The notes under the pieces were generated by a model. That model did no database searches. It saw nothing but the letters and a program-made list of their open reading frames with translations, and had not been told where the DNA came from. A stretch of 34,618 nucleotides of DNA from CAYMSF01 sp964542255 (GTDB taxonomy: Bacteria; Verrucomicrobiota; Lentisphaeria; Victivallales; Victivallaceae): positions 1 through 34,618 of the forward strand of contig CAZITV010000009.1 in the NCBI GenBank assembly GCA_964542255.1, in the 5' to 3' direction. The translations under genes were made by a program, and so were the position numbers. Shown in pieces: positions 25,637-33,247 of this stretch (within the stretch, counting starts at the first letter, position 1; each line of letters opens with the position of its first letter).

Positions 25637-27126
25637 AATGGGTCACCTAATTTAGCTTCGATTAAACTGCTGAAAGCATCTTCACCGATGAGACGTCGAA
25701 ACAACACAAAAGCCGACATCATCGCGCCAAAAGTACCGGGCAGCAGTGAACTTTGTCCAATCGCATAAAAGTTACGCACTGGAAGTCGTCCCCACAAGTT
25801 GTTCGTGCCAATTTTTTGCCGAATACCGTAAGCGCAGCCGGTTGGCGGTACATACTTTTTAAAAGTGAGCATTGATGCTGATTCTATTAATTTAAATCGC
25901 CCGGATAATTCCGGATACGCCTCGTAAAGAAAAGCACACAATTTTGCACTTTTCTTGTCTTTATATTTTAAATAATCTGGGTCACGATGATAGTCAAGTT
26001 TGTCCCACTGAGCAGTTTCACCAGGCAGCACTGTTGCAAACGCTGTCAAGGTTTGGTATCTTTTGCCATTCTTGCCAACTTCTTCTGCCAGCACCACTCC
26101 CATGCCGTATTGCCCATCTGTTGATAATAGAATATTATCCAGATTATGGCAGGATAGACAGGATGTCAACTCAGAATTAAAACTTTCCAATGTTGGCTCA
26201 ATAATACCAAAAATTGTAAAAAAACCGCAACTGTCTTCGAAGTTCATTATTCGCTGGCGAAAAGACTCTGTAACCCGTTCTGCCGGCAGCGATGCCAAAA
26301 TCGCACGCGGATGTATCGACCAAAATGCACGGTCAATATTTATTGAACTGCCATCACTTAAACGCACTAAGTGACAATTTTTTGCTGCATCAAACTCCGA
26401 ACATTCTGTAACAGTAACCCCGGCGCGGATATCAACCGCCAGTTTTTTTGCCTCGCGCTGAAAACCGTCAATAAAAGCATCACCACCGCTGCGCACCCTG
26501 GAGATATGCTCGGAAAAACCGCAGTTTATACGGCAATGCGAGCTGACAGACACTTCAGAAGTCAACATCCCGTGACACATTGACGCAGCACCGAGTACTG
26601 CACGTAACTCCTTGGAAACATTATATTCGTCAAAAAAACTTTTTAATGTTATAAAATCATAATGATTCATCGCCAGATTACCAAAATCACCGCCGTGGCG
26701 TAAATCATACATCGGGGTATTTTCCATTACCTCTTTTTCCATAGCATAAAATTTATTTACCGCCACTGCCTCATCAGGATAAATCTGGGATAAATATTCA
26801 CTAACGCCGCTTAAACCGCTAGTCGGAAGACTGATTTTACGTTTAGACTCTGCCAAATAGAGATGGACGCGGAAAGGTTCTTCTATAACCACATCATCAA
26901 TCCCGAGCACTTTCAGCATTTGCCCAAGTCCCTGGTCAAAACCGCCAGTGAAATGAAATCCGGTATCAAATGGAATTCCCTGACGCCAAAAGCGCCGCAT
27001 TGCGCCGCCAATTTGTGGCGTTTTTTCAATTAACGTTACCGGCAGTTGCTGTTTAGCGAGCAATAACGCCATCGTCATGCCGCTGATGCCGCTGCCGACA
27101 ACCAGTTGTCGTCTCTGATTATTCAA
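25633..27126 (-). CDS. FAD-dependent oxidoreductase, phytoene desaturase/isomerase-like
   Basis: A 497-residue flavoprotein of the CrtI/CrtISO family. The dinucleotide-binding GSGISG is near the N-terminus (G11, G13, G16) and is followed by LLAKQQLPVTLIEKTPQIGG, then GIPFDTGFHFTGGF; the C-terminal YAIGQSSLLPGTFGAMMSA is the family's FAD-binding end. I start it at TTG 27126, one turn before the Rossmann strand, with AGGA 9 bases upstream. The longer frame to 27273 encodes an AT-rich, unstructured stretch and overlaps the exporter gene, so I reject it. Relatives introduce or isomerise double bonds in polyenes, which fits a tailoring role. It is not a standard APE enzyme. Confidence 0.82.
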   Translation of the reverse strand: MNNQRRQLVVGSGISGMTMALLLAKQQLPVTLIEKTPQIGGAMRRFWRQGIPFDTGFHFTGGFDQGLGQMLKVLGIDDVVIEEPFRVHLYLAESKRKISLPTSGLSGVSEYLSQIYPDEAVAVNKFYAMEKEVMENTPMYDLRHGGDFGNLAMNHYDFITLKSFFDEYNVSKELRAVLGAASMCHGMLTSEVSVSSHCRINCGFSEHISRVRSGGDAFIDGFQREAKKLAVDIRAGVTVTECSEFDAAKNCHLVRLSDGSSINIDRAFWSIHPRAILASLPAERVTESFRQRIMNFEDSCGFFTIFGIIEPTLESFNSELTSCLSCHNLDNILLSTDGQYGMGVVLAEEVGKNGKRYQTLTAFATVLPGETAQWDKLDYHRDPDYLKYKDKKSAKLCAFLYEAYPELSGRFKLIESASMLTFKKYVPPTGCAYGIRQKIGTNNLWGRLPVRNFYAIGQSSLLPGTFGAMMSAFVLFRRLIGEDAFSSLIEAKLGDPL

Positions 27127-27238
27127 AATTACATTTCCTATAATATCATAAACTTTAAAAAAATACTCAATGCATACAAATATCACAATGTGCTTGATGA
27201 TATAATAATACTGATTCGCAATCTTAAAACAAGTACAC

Positions 27239-30211
27239 TCAATAGCTATTTCGAGAATTATTTGTGAATGCAAATTCTTTTATTTTTATCAGCAGTGAAT
27301 ATTTTCGGCTAAAGTGCTCAAATTTTATTTCGTACGGTACAGAGTAACCATTTATGTCTTTATACTGCCGAAAAGAAACCTGCCAGACACATTGCCGATT
27401 TTCTATATATTTTTTTGTCTTTAACATTCCGCTGTTGTCGTCAAATTCATATAAAATATTAAGTCCAGAGGGTAATTTATTATCAAAATTAATGCGTTGC
27501 AAATCAGTGATTACATCTTCAACTCTAAATTTATATTCCTGTAATTGTGGAATCATAAAGCGGTTTGTGATATTTTCATGCTCAAACGACGCTTCAAAAA
27601 TTTTAATTCCGGCTGGCTGCATACACACAATTGCACCGCTGCGTTTTGATGCATCAAACTCAGCTGCACATAGTAAACTGTCCTGATAACCACTAACCGC
27701 AAAGGTCAGCATGGCTACTGAGTTCCAACTCATATCAGGAGGACAATATTTTGCTGGTGCGGGAAAACTTAGCAGTGCCCCTGACTCAGGTAACCTTGGT
27801 GATAAAGAGCAACCACTGCAAAAAAATAATCCAAGCAATATAACTCCAAATATTTTATCGTTGTGCTGCTGTTTTTTGAGCAAAACCGCGATGGCAGGAA
27901 TAAGTGTCACTGCCACGATATATGATACGACAATACCTGAGAATAACGCAAAACCCAGATTAAACATAACCGGATGTGAGGCACACAATAATGTTAATGC
28001 GCCACCAGCAGTAGTCAAAGCGCACAATGTTACTGCCGTCATAACATCGTCCTGCAACCCCTTCAGACAACGGAAAACCATAAAAATGCCATAGTCACTG
28101 GATAAACCGATAATTATGATAAACGCAACAAATGCCGGGATAGTCAGTGGCACCTTGAATAATGCAGAAATACCAGCAATCGTCGTAATTGCCGCAGCAA
28201 CCGGCAGCAGTGCAACAAGACCAGTGATAATTCTGCCAGTTGCGGCAATGCTCATCAACAACACCAAAATAAAACTGGCGATGCCAATTTTAATCAAGCG
28301 CTGCAGTTCCTCATCTCCTATAGAATAGCGCAGCAAACGCGGGGAAATAATGCGTAACTCCGTTAGCTGTTTTTGAATAGCTTCCATGCGCTGATAATTT
28401 TCCACAGTATCGGGCATATACGCCATCAATGTCCAAAAATGTCCATCATATTTCAGCATCTGTTTTTGGATATTTTCAACTATTTTACTTTGGCTGTTTA
28501 TTGCGTTATTTGCAGCCGGCAGCCACGACTTAAATTTCGCAAAAGCTTCTGTACTAAAACCATATTTATCGCCGTAACAGTCTATTGCATTCAGTGTTTG
28601 CCTGAGACGCTCTTCAGTCCAATAAACACTCCAATTATTCTGATTATTCAGAATAGTTTTGGTGCTTGGAATAATTAATGACGGTGAAGCAAAACCGTTA
28701 ATTCCGGCATTTTCAGCCAAACACAGCAATTTCTCACCAGCCTGTAATACTTTTTCGCGGTCTTGCCCTTTAATAACAAGCATTGCCGGGGTTTCACGCT
28801 TGTTCCAGTAAGCATTAAACTCACTTTCTGCCTTTATAATCTCTTTGCCTGCGGCATCAAGTGATGTTACGCTGCTGTCAAATTTAGTTCCAGTCAGTGA
28901 AAAAAAACCTAAAATCAACATAAGAGCACTCCAGCCGATAACAATCCATACCGAGAAACGATTACTAAAATTCGGCGTATGCAGTTGAATAACCGCGCCT
29001 CTGACGCTGTCTGAAAGTACATTCGGCAAAAGCCATAGGGACAAAAGCAGTGTAAGCGTAACGCTGATAATGGCAAATATTCCCAGCTGGATATATGCAC
29101 CCGTGCCGGAAAATAAAAACGCAATAAAAATAGCCAGTGTTGTCAATGCTCCGGCAATAAGCGGACGGATAATTTTACGAATTTCGCGCATTCTGTTTTC
29201 ACCAGCTTTGCAGCATATTTCATAGACGCAGATGCCATAATCAATGGAAATACCCGCCATTACCCCGCCAAAACCGACAACAAACGCAGAAACTTTATTC
29301 ATTATCAACGCCATAATCGTCACTGTCAGTAAAACCGACACCGCCGGCATCAGAATAATCAAAAATGACTGAACATCCTTGCGGTAAATCAAAACAAAAA
29401 AGAGCACAAAGACCAAAAATGAAGCGATGGAAATTTTGGGTATATCTTTGGCGATGGTCTGCTCGTTAGCGATTGCATGTTTGTGCCCGCATAAAACCGT
29501 ATGGCTTATTTGCGGCGGCAAATTATTCAAGACATTTTCCAAATACGTTAAAAAAATATTGGCCCGCTTGATATCAGAAACCGGAATACCAGTTTCTATA
29601 ACTAACAACGCCCGGCGCCGGTCAGCTCCAATTAACTGTGTTGTTCCGGCAGATATCCGGTACGGAATAATCTGTGAAAATAAATCAAGTTTATTAAAAA
29701 TAATTTTATTAAAGCTGAGCGGGTCATTTTCAATAAAATTATTTGCCCCAAAACCGCCCGGAGAAACTAGCTGGACGTAATTACGCCGCATTGCTTGTTC
29801 TATCGCCGCCGGATCAGTCAGCTTTGCGATTTCGCTGATATCGTTCGGATTATTTAATTGCGGCAGTGCTGTATAGGCCATTGCCAGGTCATTAATGCCG
29901 CCGACATTGAACCCGGTAAAGACCGAGATAATTTCGCGATGTTTAAGAGAATTTTCCAGTTGTTTAACCGTTTGCGGCAGTAATTCAAAATTATCGCAAT
30001 CACGACTCAATCGCAGTTCCACAGTAATTCTGCCGGCAATATTTTCCTCATGCAGATATCTCAGCATTTTTGCGGCGACTGAATCGGCAGGAAGCATATC
30101 AGTAATATCACTGTTAAACTGTTTACCGGCAAGCAGCATCAAGGCAGCAACGCTAACTATGAAGATAGCACCCAAGCTAAATTTACGGTAACGCCTAAAA
30201 TCAGCAATCAT
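27239..30211 (-). CDS. MMPL/RND-type exporter with a C-terminal lipoprotein-like (DUF3261-type) domain
   Basis: A 990-residue fusion. The first part is a 12-helix MMPL exporter: one helix (FSLGAIFIVSVAALMLL), a periplasmic loop, five helices, then the same pattern again. Both halves carry an Asp-Tyr pair in a central helix (GISIDYGI, GLSSDYGIF), as in proton-driven RND pumps. After the last helix (VVSYIVAVTLIPAIAVLL) come KKQQHNDK and a lipoprotein-like signal ending FFCSGC (Cys at about 801), then a DUF3261-like periplasmic domain that is usually a separate gene. No stop separates the parts. I start it at ATG 30211, 11 bases inside the LolA gene. Confidence 0.83.
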   Translation of the reverse strand: MIADFRRYRKFSLGAIFIVSVAALMLLAGKQFNSDITDMLPADSVAAKMLRYLHEENIAGRITVELRLSRDCDNFELLPQTVKQLENSLKHREIISVFTGFNVGGINDLAMAYTALPQLNNPNDISEIAKLTDPAAIEQAMRRNYVQLVSPGGFGANNFIENDPLSFNKIIFNKLDLFSQIIPYRISAGTTQLIGADRRRALLVIETGIPVSDIKRANIFLTYLENVLNNLPPQISHTVLCGHKHAIANEQTIAKDIPKISIASFLVFVLFFVLIYRKDVQSFLIILMPAVSVLLTVTIMALIMNKVSAFVVGFGGVMAGISIDYGICVYEICCKAGENRMREIRKIIRPLIAGALTTLAIFIAFLFSGTGAYIQLGIFAIISVTLTLLLSLWLLPNVLSDSVRGAVIQLHTPNFSNRFSVWIVIGWSALMLILGFFSLTGTKFDSSVTSLDAAGKEIIKAESEFNAYWNKRETPAMLVIKGQDREKVLQAGEKLLCLAENAGINGFASPSLIIPSTKTILNNQNNWSVYWTEERLRQTLNAIDCYGDKYGFSTEAFAKFKSWLPAANNAINSQSKIVENIQKQMLKYDGHFWTLMAYMPDTVENYQRMEAIQKQLTELRIISPRLLRYSIGDEELQRLIKIGIASFILVLLMSIAATGRIITGLVALLPVAAAITTIAGISALFKVPLTIPAFVAFIIIIGLSSDYGIFMVFRCLKGLQDDVMTAVTLCALTTAGGALTLLCASHPVMFNLGFALFSGIVVSYIVAVTLIPAIAVLLKKQQHNDKIFGVILLGLFFCSGCSLSPRLPESGALLSFPAPAKYCPPDMSWNSVAMLTFAVSGYQDSLLCAAEFDASKRSGAIVCMQPAGIKIFEASFEHENITNRFMIPQLQEYKFRVEDVITDLQRINFDNKLPSGLNILYEFDDNSGMLKTKKYIENRQCVWQVSFRQYKDINGYSVPYEIKFEHFSRKYSLLIKIKEFAFTNNSRNSY

Positions 30212-30866
30212 TTCCAATTTTCCAAGATTTTTCAGGAATGACATCGTTAATGCGGATATCACTAAAATCAATTTTGGTGCTGTTGCCGCCGGGCTCTTCA
30301 ATTACGACACCAATGAGGTATGTAAAATCTTGATTAAAAAGAAATCTAATCTTTGCCACTGCCTGTGCCATATCACTGCCGGCAAGCGGTTTAAAATCTA
30401 TATAGTTCTTGTCTTTCTCAGTGCTGATTTCGCACTGCGCCGCAAGACGCGAGTAATCTCCCAGAAGAATATCATGATATGTCTTGGCAATTATACTCAA
30501 TATCGGATTATCAGTATATTTATATTTTTTAACCTGATCGCTGTCGCTGTCATACTGCAGCATTTGCTCATCAGTAATCAACGTCGAATGCAAAATTGGA
30601 TGACGGATATGCCAAGCTAATTTGAATGGTGCGCGATTGATGAAGATATCACCTTCAAGAATCATCTGTTTTTTTAAAATGCGGAAGGTTTTTATTTGTT
30701 TAAACTTCGCTCTAAACGTGGAAATAAGTTTAGTATTTTGACCGATTTGTGCAATCGTCTGATTGGTCGTCGTCGAATCCGAGGCACCGAGCGCATTCGG
30801 CCGGCAGGCAAACAAAACGATTACAGCTGCAATTATAAGCTGAAACTGCCCTGTACACATATTCAT
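30201..30866 (-). CDS. LolA-like outer-membrane lipid/lipoprotein carrier
   Basis: A 221-residue periplasmic protein. A signal peptide (hydrophobic IIAAVIVLFAC, cleavage likely after ALGA) is followed by a half-barrel fold rich in short strands: FRAKFKQIKTFRILKKQMILEGDIFI, then APFKLAWHIRHPI, LHSTLITDEQML and DFKPL. This is the LolA-like pattern (COG2834) that accompanies MMPL exporters in APE clusters, where it is thought to ferry the lipid-linked pigment across the periplasm. No good ribosome-binding site precedes the ATG at 30866 or the Met two codons later. It is the first gene of the operon, 54 bases after tRNA-His. Confidence 0.8.
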   Translation of the reverse strand: MNMCTGQFQLIIAAVIVLFACRPNALGASDSTTTNQTIAQIGQNTKLISTFRAKFKQIKTFRILKKQMILEGDIFINRAPFKLAWHIRHPILHSTLITDEQMLQYDSDSDQVKKYKYTDNPILSIIAKTYHDILLGDYSRLAAQCEISTEKDKNYIDFKPLAGSDMAQAVAKIRFLFNQDFTYLIGVVIEEPGGNSTKIDFSDIRINDVIPEKSWKIGNDC

Positions 30867-30920
30867 TTTTATTTAATTCACTAACCGGCGAAAACCAATA
30901 ATAACACAATAATTAAAAAA

Positions 30921-30998
30921 TGGGGTGAATGAGGGGACTTGAACCCCCGACCTTCTGGGCCACAACCAGACGCTCTAACCAACTGAGCTACATCCACC
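30921..30998 (-). tRNA. tRNA-His(GTG)
   Basis: Minus-strand cloverleaf with acceptor GTGGATG pairing CATTCAC, D arm GCTCAGTTGGTTAGAGC, anticodon loop TTGTGGC (anticodon GTG) and TpsiC arm GGGGGTTCAAGTCCCC. The extra G at -1 (position 30998) faces C73, the hallmark of tRNA-His, and CCA is encoded. A six-T run follows the CCA. It follows tRNA-Gln after 10 bases. Confidence 0.97.
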
Positions 30999-31008
30999 AT
31001 AGGTAACA

Positions 31009-31082
31009 TGGCTGCCCCGCAAGGACTCGAACCTCGACAAAATGATCCAGAATCACTTGTGCTACCATTACACCACGGGGCA
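31009..31082 (-). tRNA. tRNA-Gln(CTG)
   Basis: Minus-strand cloverleaf with acceptor TGCCCCG pairing CGGGGCA, D arm GTGTAATGGTAGCAC, anticodon loop TTCTGGA (anticodon CTG, reading CAG) and TpsiC arm GAGGTTCGAGTCCTT. Discriminator G, and CCA is encoded. It is probably cotranscribed with tRNA-His from the promoter at 31102-31129. Confidence 0.96.
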
Positions 31083-31101
31083 TTTTTCGGAGCAAGCACT
31101 T

Positions 31102-31129
31102 AACATAATATTTAGAATCGATTTGTCAA
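31102..31129 (-). promoter_or_regulatory. Strong sigma70-type promoter for the tRNA pair
   Basis: On the minus strand a perfect TTGACA (31124-31129) and TATGTT (31102-31107) are 16 bases apart. The predicted start is near 31095, about 13 bases before tRNA-Gln. No other convincing promoter is visible before the polyene-type operon, so readthrough from here may also drive it. Confidence 0.65.
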
Positions 31130-31188
31130 GCATAAAATCGCAAAAACATGAATCAATTGGGAATAATAATTTGATGTTTATCGTTGTT

Positions 31189-32403
31189 TTAAAATGTTTT
31201 GATTTGCCGGTTGGCGGCTTGCACGGGTGTTTTGATACGCGCCGCGAAAATGCCATAAATAATCCCGAGCGCCGCGGCAAAAATAAATACCCACATATGC
31301 TCGCCGGTGATTTTCCAAAGCAGTCCGCCAAGTATGGCGCTAATTATAGAGGTAACGTGATTAATTGCCATTCCTGAATATAAACTTGGGGTGAGATCAT
31401 CATTTGTTGCAACAATTTGCGCCAGGTAACTTGAGCGCGCCATACCAAAAGCGAAACATGACGCATCGGCGACAAAACAGCTGGATAATACTATCACGGC
31501 TGTTTCAATAGTAAATAATTTCATGGCAAAGGCATAGCCCAAGCAAACAGCGGCAACAAGGATACTTTCGACGATTAATGCGCGGCGTTCGCCATATACC
31601 TGAATCATTTTCCCGACGAAAGGTCTGAATCCAAGACCAATTATTCCAGCGATACAAAGCAGTTTGCCCATATAAGCAGGAGATTTTCCCAGTGTTGAGA
31701 CCAGCAGCCAGAATCCAAAAGTCAGGAATACCTGTTTTCTGGCGCCAAAAAAAGCTTCTAGGATATAATAGAGCGAGTATTGTTTTCTAATGATTAAACG
31801 GTCACGCCAATCAGCGCATTTTTTTAAATGTCCAGCCGGTTTCGTTATGATTAAGATGATTCCTGCACCAATCACAATAATTCCTGAAATAAGAAAATCT
31901 ATGTTAAAATTTTGATTGAAATATTTCCATTTAATCCAAACAAAAGCAGAGGCAATCAATCCTGCGGCGGTAATCAAACTTTTCATCTGCCCAAGACGGA
32001 GACTGCGGTTTTCGGGAGCGGCAGAATGAAGCACAATCGCATCAACAATAACCATAAAAAAGTGCTGCCCAAAACTGGCAACCGCAATCCAAAAACAGAG
32101 CAGCCAGTAATTACCAGTCAAGGCTGGAATGGTTAGGGCAAATAGACCAATACCCAGCAAAAAACATGCGGTTGCGGCAATTGCCCCCTCGCCCAAAAAA
32201 AATAACGCACTGATTGCAAATACCGAAAGAAAACCAGGCAACTCCCGTGGGAACTCCAGCATGGATCTGGCGCCGGTATCAAGGTTTTGAACTTTATCGA
32301 GATAGTTATTAAAAATGTCGCCATAAATGTTTTCGGCAATATAAAAAGCAAAAACGGCAACCAGTAGAAATAGCATTAATTTCTTTTTGTTCGATGAATT
32401 CAT
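31189..32403 (-). CDS. Major facilitator superfamily transporter
   Basis: A 404-residue membrane protein with about 11-12 hydrophobic helices, including LMLFLLVAVFAFYIAENIYG, FLISGIIVIGAGIILII, LTFGFWLLVSTLG and a final VFIFAAALGIIYGIFAA. A central hydrophilic loop (KPAGHLKKCADWRDRLIIRKQY) separates two bundles of six, and GFRPFVGKMIQVYGERRAL resembles the MFS loop between helices 8 and 9. Substrate unknown; no characteristic motif points to sugar or drug export. The ATG at 32403 lies 49 bases below a large hairpin that would be part of its leader. It lies upstream of the tRNAs with its own stop at 31189. Confidence 0.83.
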   Translation of the reverse strand: MNSSNKKKLMLFLLVAVFAFYIAENIYGDIFNNYLDKVQNLDTGARSMLEFPRELPGFLSVFAISALFFLGEGAIAATACFLLGIGLFALTIPALTGNYWLLCFWIAVASFGQHFFMVIVDAIVLHSAAPENRSLRLGQMKSLITAAGLIASAFVWIKWKYFNQNFNIDFLISGIIVIGAGIILIITKPAGHLKKCADWRDRLIIRKQYSLYYILEAFFGARKQVFLTFGFWLLVSTLGKSPAYMGKLLCIAGIIGLGFRPFVGKMIQVYGERRALIVESILVAAVCLGYAFAMKLFTIETAVIVLSSCFVADASCFAFGMARSSYLAQIVATNDDLTPSLYSGMAINHVTSIISAILGGLLWKITGEHMWVFIFAAALGIIYGIFAARIKTPVQAANRQIKTF

Positions 32404-32451
32404 AGTGTCCAGTGGATAAAATAACTAGTTTAAAAACGCATTTTCACACTA

Positions 32452-32613
32452 AGGAGCTGCCAAGAAATAAACTTGACAAGTCTCGCAAAATATCCCGAAG
32501 AGATTTTGGGAATTGCCGGCGAGGTGCATACCTGAAGGTATGTAACGAACCGGCAAACGCAAAAGCATTCGGGAGAAACGCGAAGATGTAAAGGTTATTT
32601 CTTTACGGCTCCT
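32452..32613. repeat. Roughly 160-base nested inverted repeat (extended hairpin)
   Basis: The arms pair in order from outside in: AGGAGC (32452-32457) with GCTCCT (32608-32613); AAGAAATAA (32462-32470) with TTATTTCTT (32595-32603); TCGC (32483-32486) with GCGA (32580-32583); CCCGAA (32494-32499) with TTCGGG (32568-32573); ATTTTG (32503-32508) with CAAAAG (32560-32565, one mismatch); TTGCCGG (32513-32519) with CCGGCAA (32550-32556); CATACC (32527-32532) with GGTATG (32537-32542) around a TGAA tetraloop. It fills the region between the MFS start and the small secreted gene. On the MFS strand it would be a 5' leader; it could instead be a MITE-like element. Confidence 0.75.
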
Positions 32614-32687
32614 AACAAGTTTACTCAAAATATTTCAGTGCGGCAATCACTTCTTGATATGCGCTGTGAAGGCAAAGAGCTGTTCAA

Positions 32688-32698
32688 AAATAACCTTT
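32688..32698. repeat. Third copy of the hairpin arm motif
   Basis: AAATAACCTTT here is the exact reverse complement of AAAGGTTATTT at 32590-32600 in the hairpin's right arm. The wider context AGCTGTTCAAAAATAACC also resembles the left arm AGCTGCCAAGAAATAAAC. It sits 8 bases beyond the stop of the small secreted gene (32706), where CAAAG/CTTTG can also pair locally. Confidence 0.45.
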
Positions 32699-32705
32699 GC
32701 GGATG

Positions 32706-33215
32706 TTATGGCTCCACAGGCGATGCTTCGGAACGATTCCCGCCAGATGCATCGGCGGCGACACCCGCTTCACAGCTGCCAAAACAGGATTCATACAGCC
32801 AAACCGGTACTTCGTAAAGCATTTTTTCAAGCAGCCAAAACGGGCTTCCCAGCACATAGCAACCGGCAGTGCCACAGTATTTCTGTGAAAAATCAATCGG
32901 GGGAAATAATGCATCCTCGGAAAAATCACCGGCGCAGCAATTCCAGATAAGTTTGCCTGGCCACATCACTGCAAAGCCGGCAGTAGAAAAAATTGTTCCG
33001 CCAACACTGGCAGGCAGCAGATAGATAAAGTCAACCGGCCTGGCATCTTTGTAATATACGCCAAAAGGATCATGCCAGCGCTCAGGTTCAGGCTCATAGC
33101 GCCGATACGGTTCAGCAGCAGCACTGGCGGCCGTGTCATCAGATGCATACGCAGTCAAAACGGCGAAAATAAATACGAATATAAAAGAGGCCCTAATAAT
33201 CCCGGATATTGTCAT
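32706..33215 (-). CDS. Small secreted or envelope protein of unknown function
   Basis: A 169-residue protein. The N-terminus is a clear signal peptide (ISGIIRASFIFVFIFAVLTAYAS). After an acidic/Pro linker (YRRYEPEPERWHDPFGVYY), the body contains VDFIYLLPASVGGTIFSTAG, then a Trp/Cys-rich part (KLIWNCCAGDF, QKYCGTAGCYVLGSPFWLL, VWLYESCFGSC), which could form disulfides after export. I choose the ATG at 33215, which begins the signal peptide; a GTG at 33236 would add seven residues. I do not recognise the family. It follows the PHP gene by 32 bases and is probably cotranscribed with it. Confidence 0.55.
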   Translation of the reverse strand: MTISGIIRASFIFVFIFAVLTAYASDDTAASAAAEPYRRYEPEPERWHDPFGVYYKDARPVDFIYLLPASVGGTIFSTAGFAVMWPGKLIWNCCAGDFSEDALFPPIDFSQKYCGTAGCYVLGSPFWLLEKMLYEVPVWLYESCFGSCEAGVAADASGGNRSEASPVEP

Positions 33216-33247
33216 AATTTGTCTTAATTCCGCCACGGCGTATTAAA

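Noticed and set aside
27127..27273. N-terminal extension of the FAD enzyme up to an ATG at 27273
   Set aside because: AT-rich, Ile/Tyr/Phe-laden sequence unlike the family, overlapping the end of the exporter gene; a TTG with AGGA just before the Rossmann strand is a better start.
30212..30301. 30-codon N-terminal extension of the MMPL exporter
   Set aside because: Lies wholly inside the LolA gene; the ATG at 30211 begins just before the first helix as in other MMPL proteins.
15043..30866. Flexirubin or dialkylresorcinol cluster
   Set aside because: No DarA/DarB-type condensing pair and no aromatic ammonia lyase seen; the KS/CLF, dehydratase, exporter and LolA set fits APE-type better.
30881..31099. 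72-codon leftward open frame
   Set aside because: It runs straight through both tRNA genes, whose cloverleaves explain the sequence.
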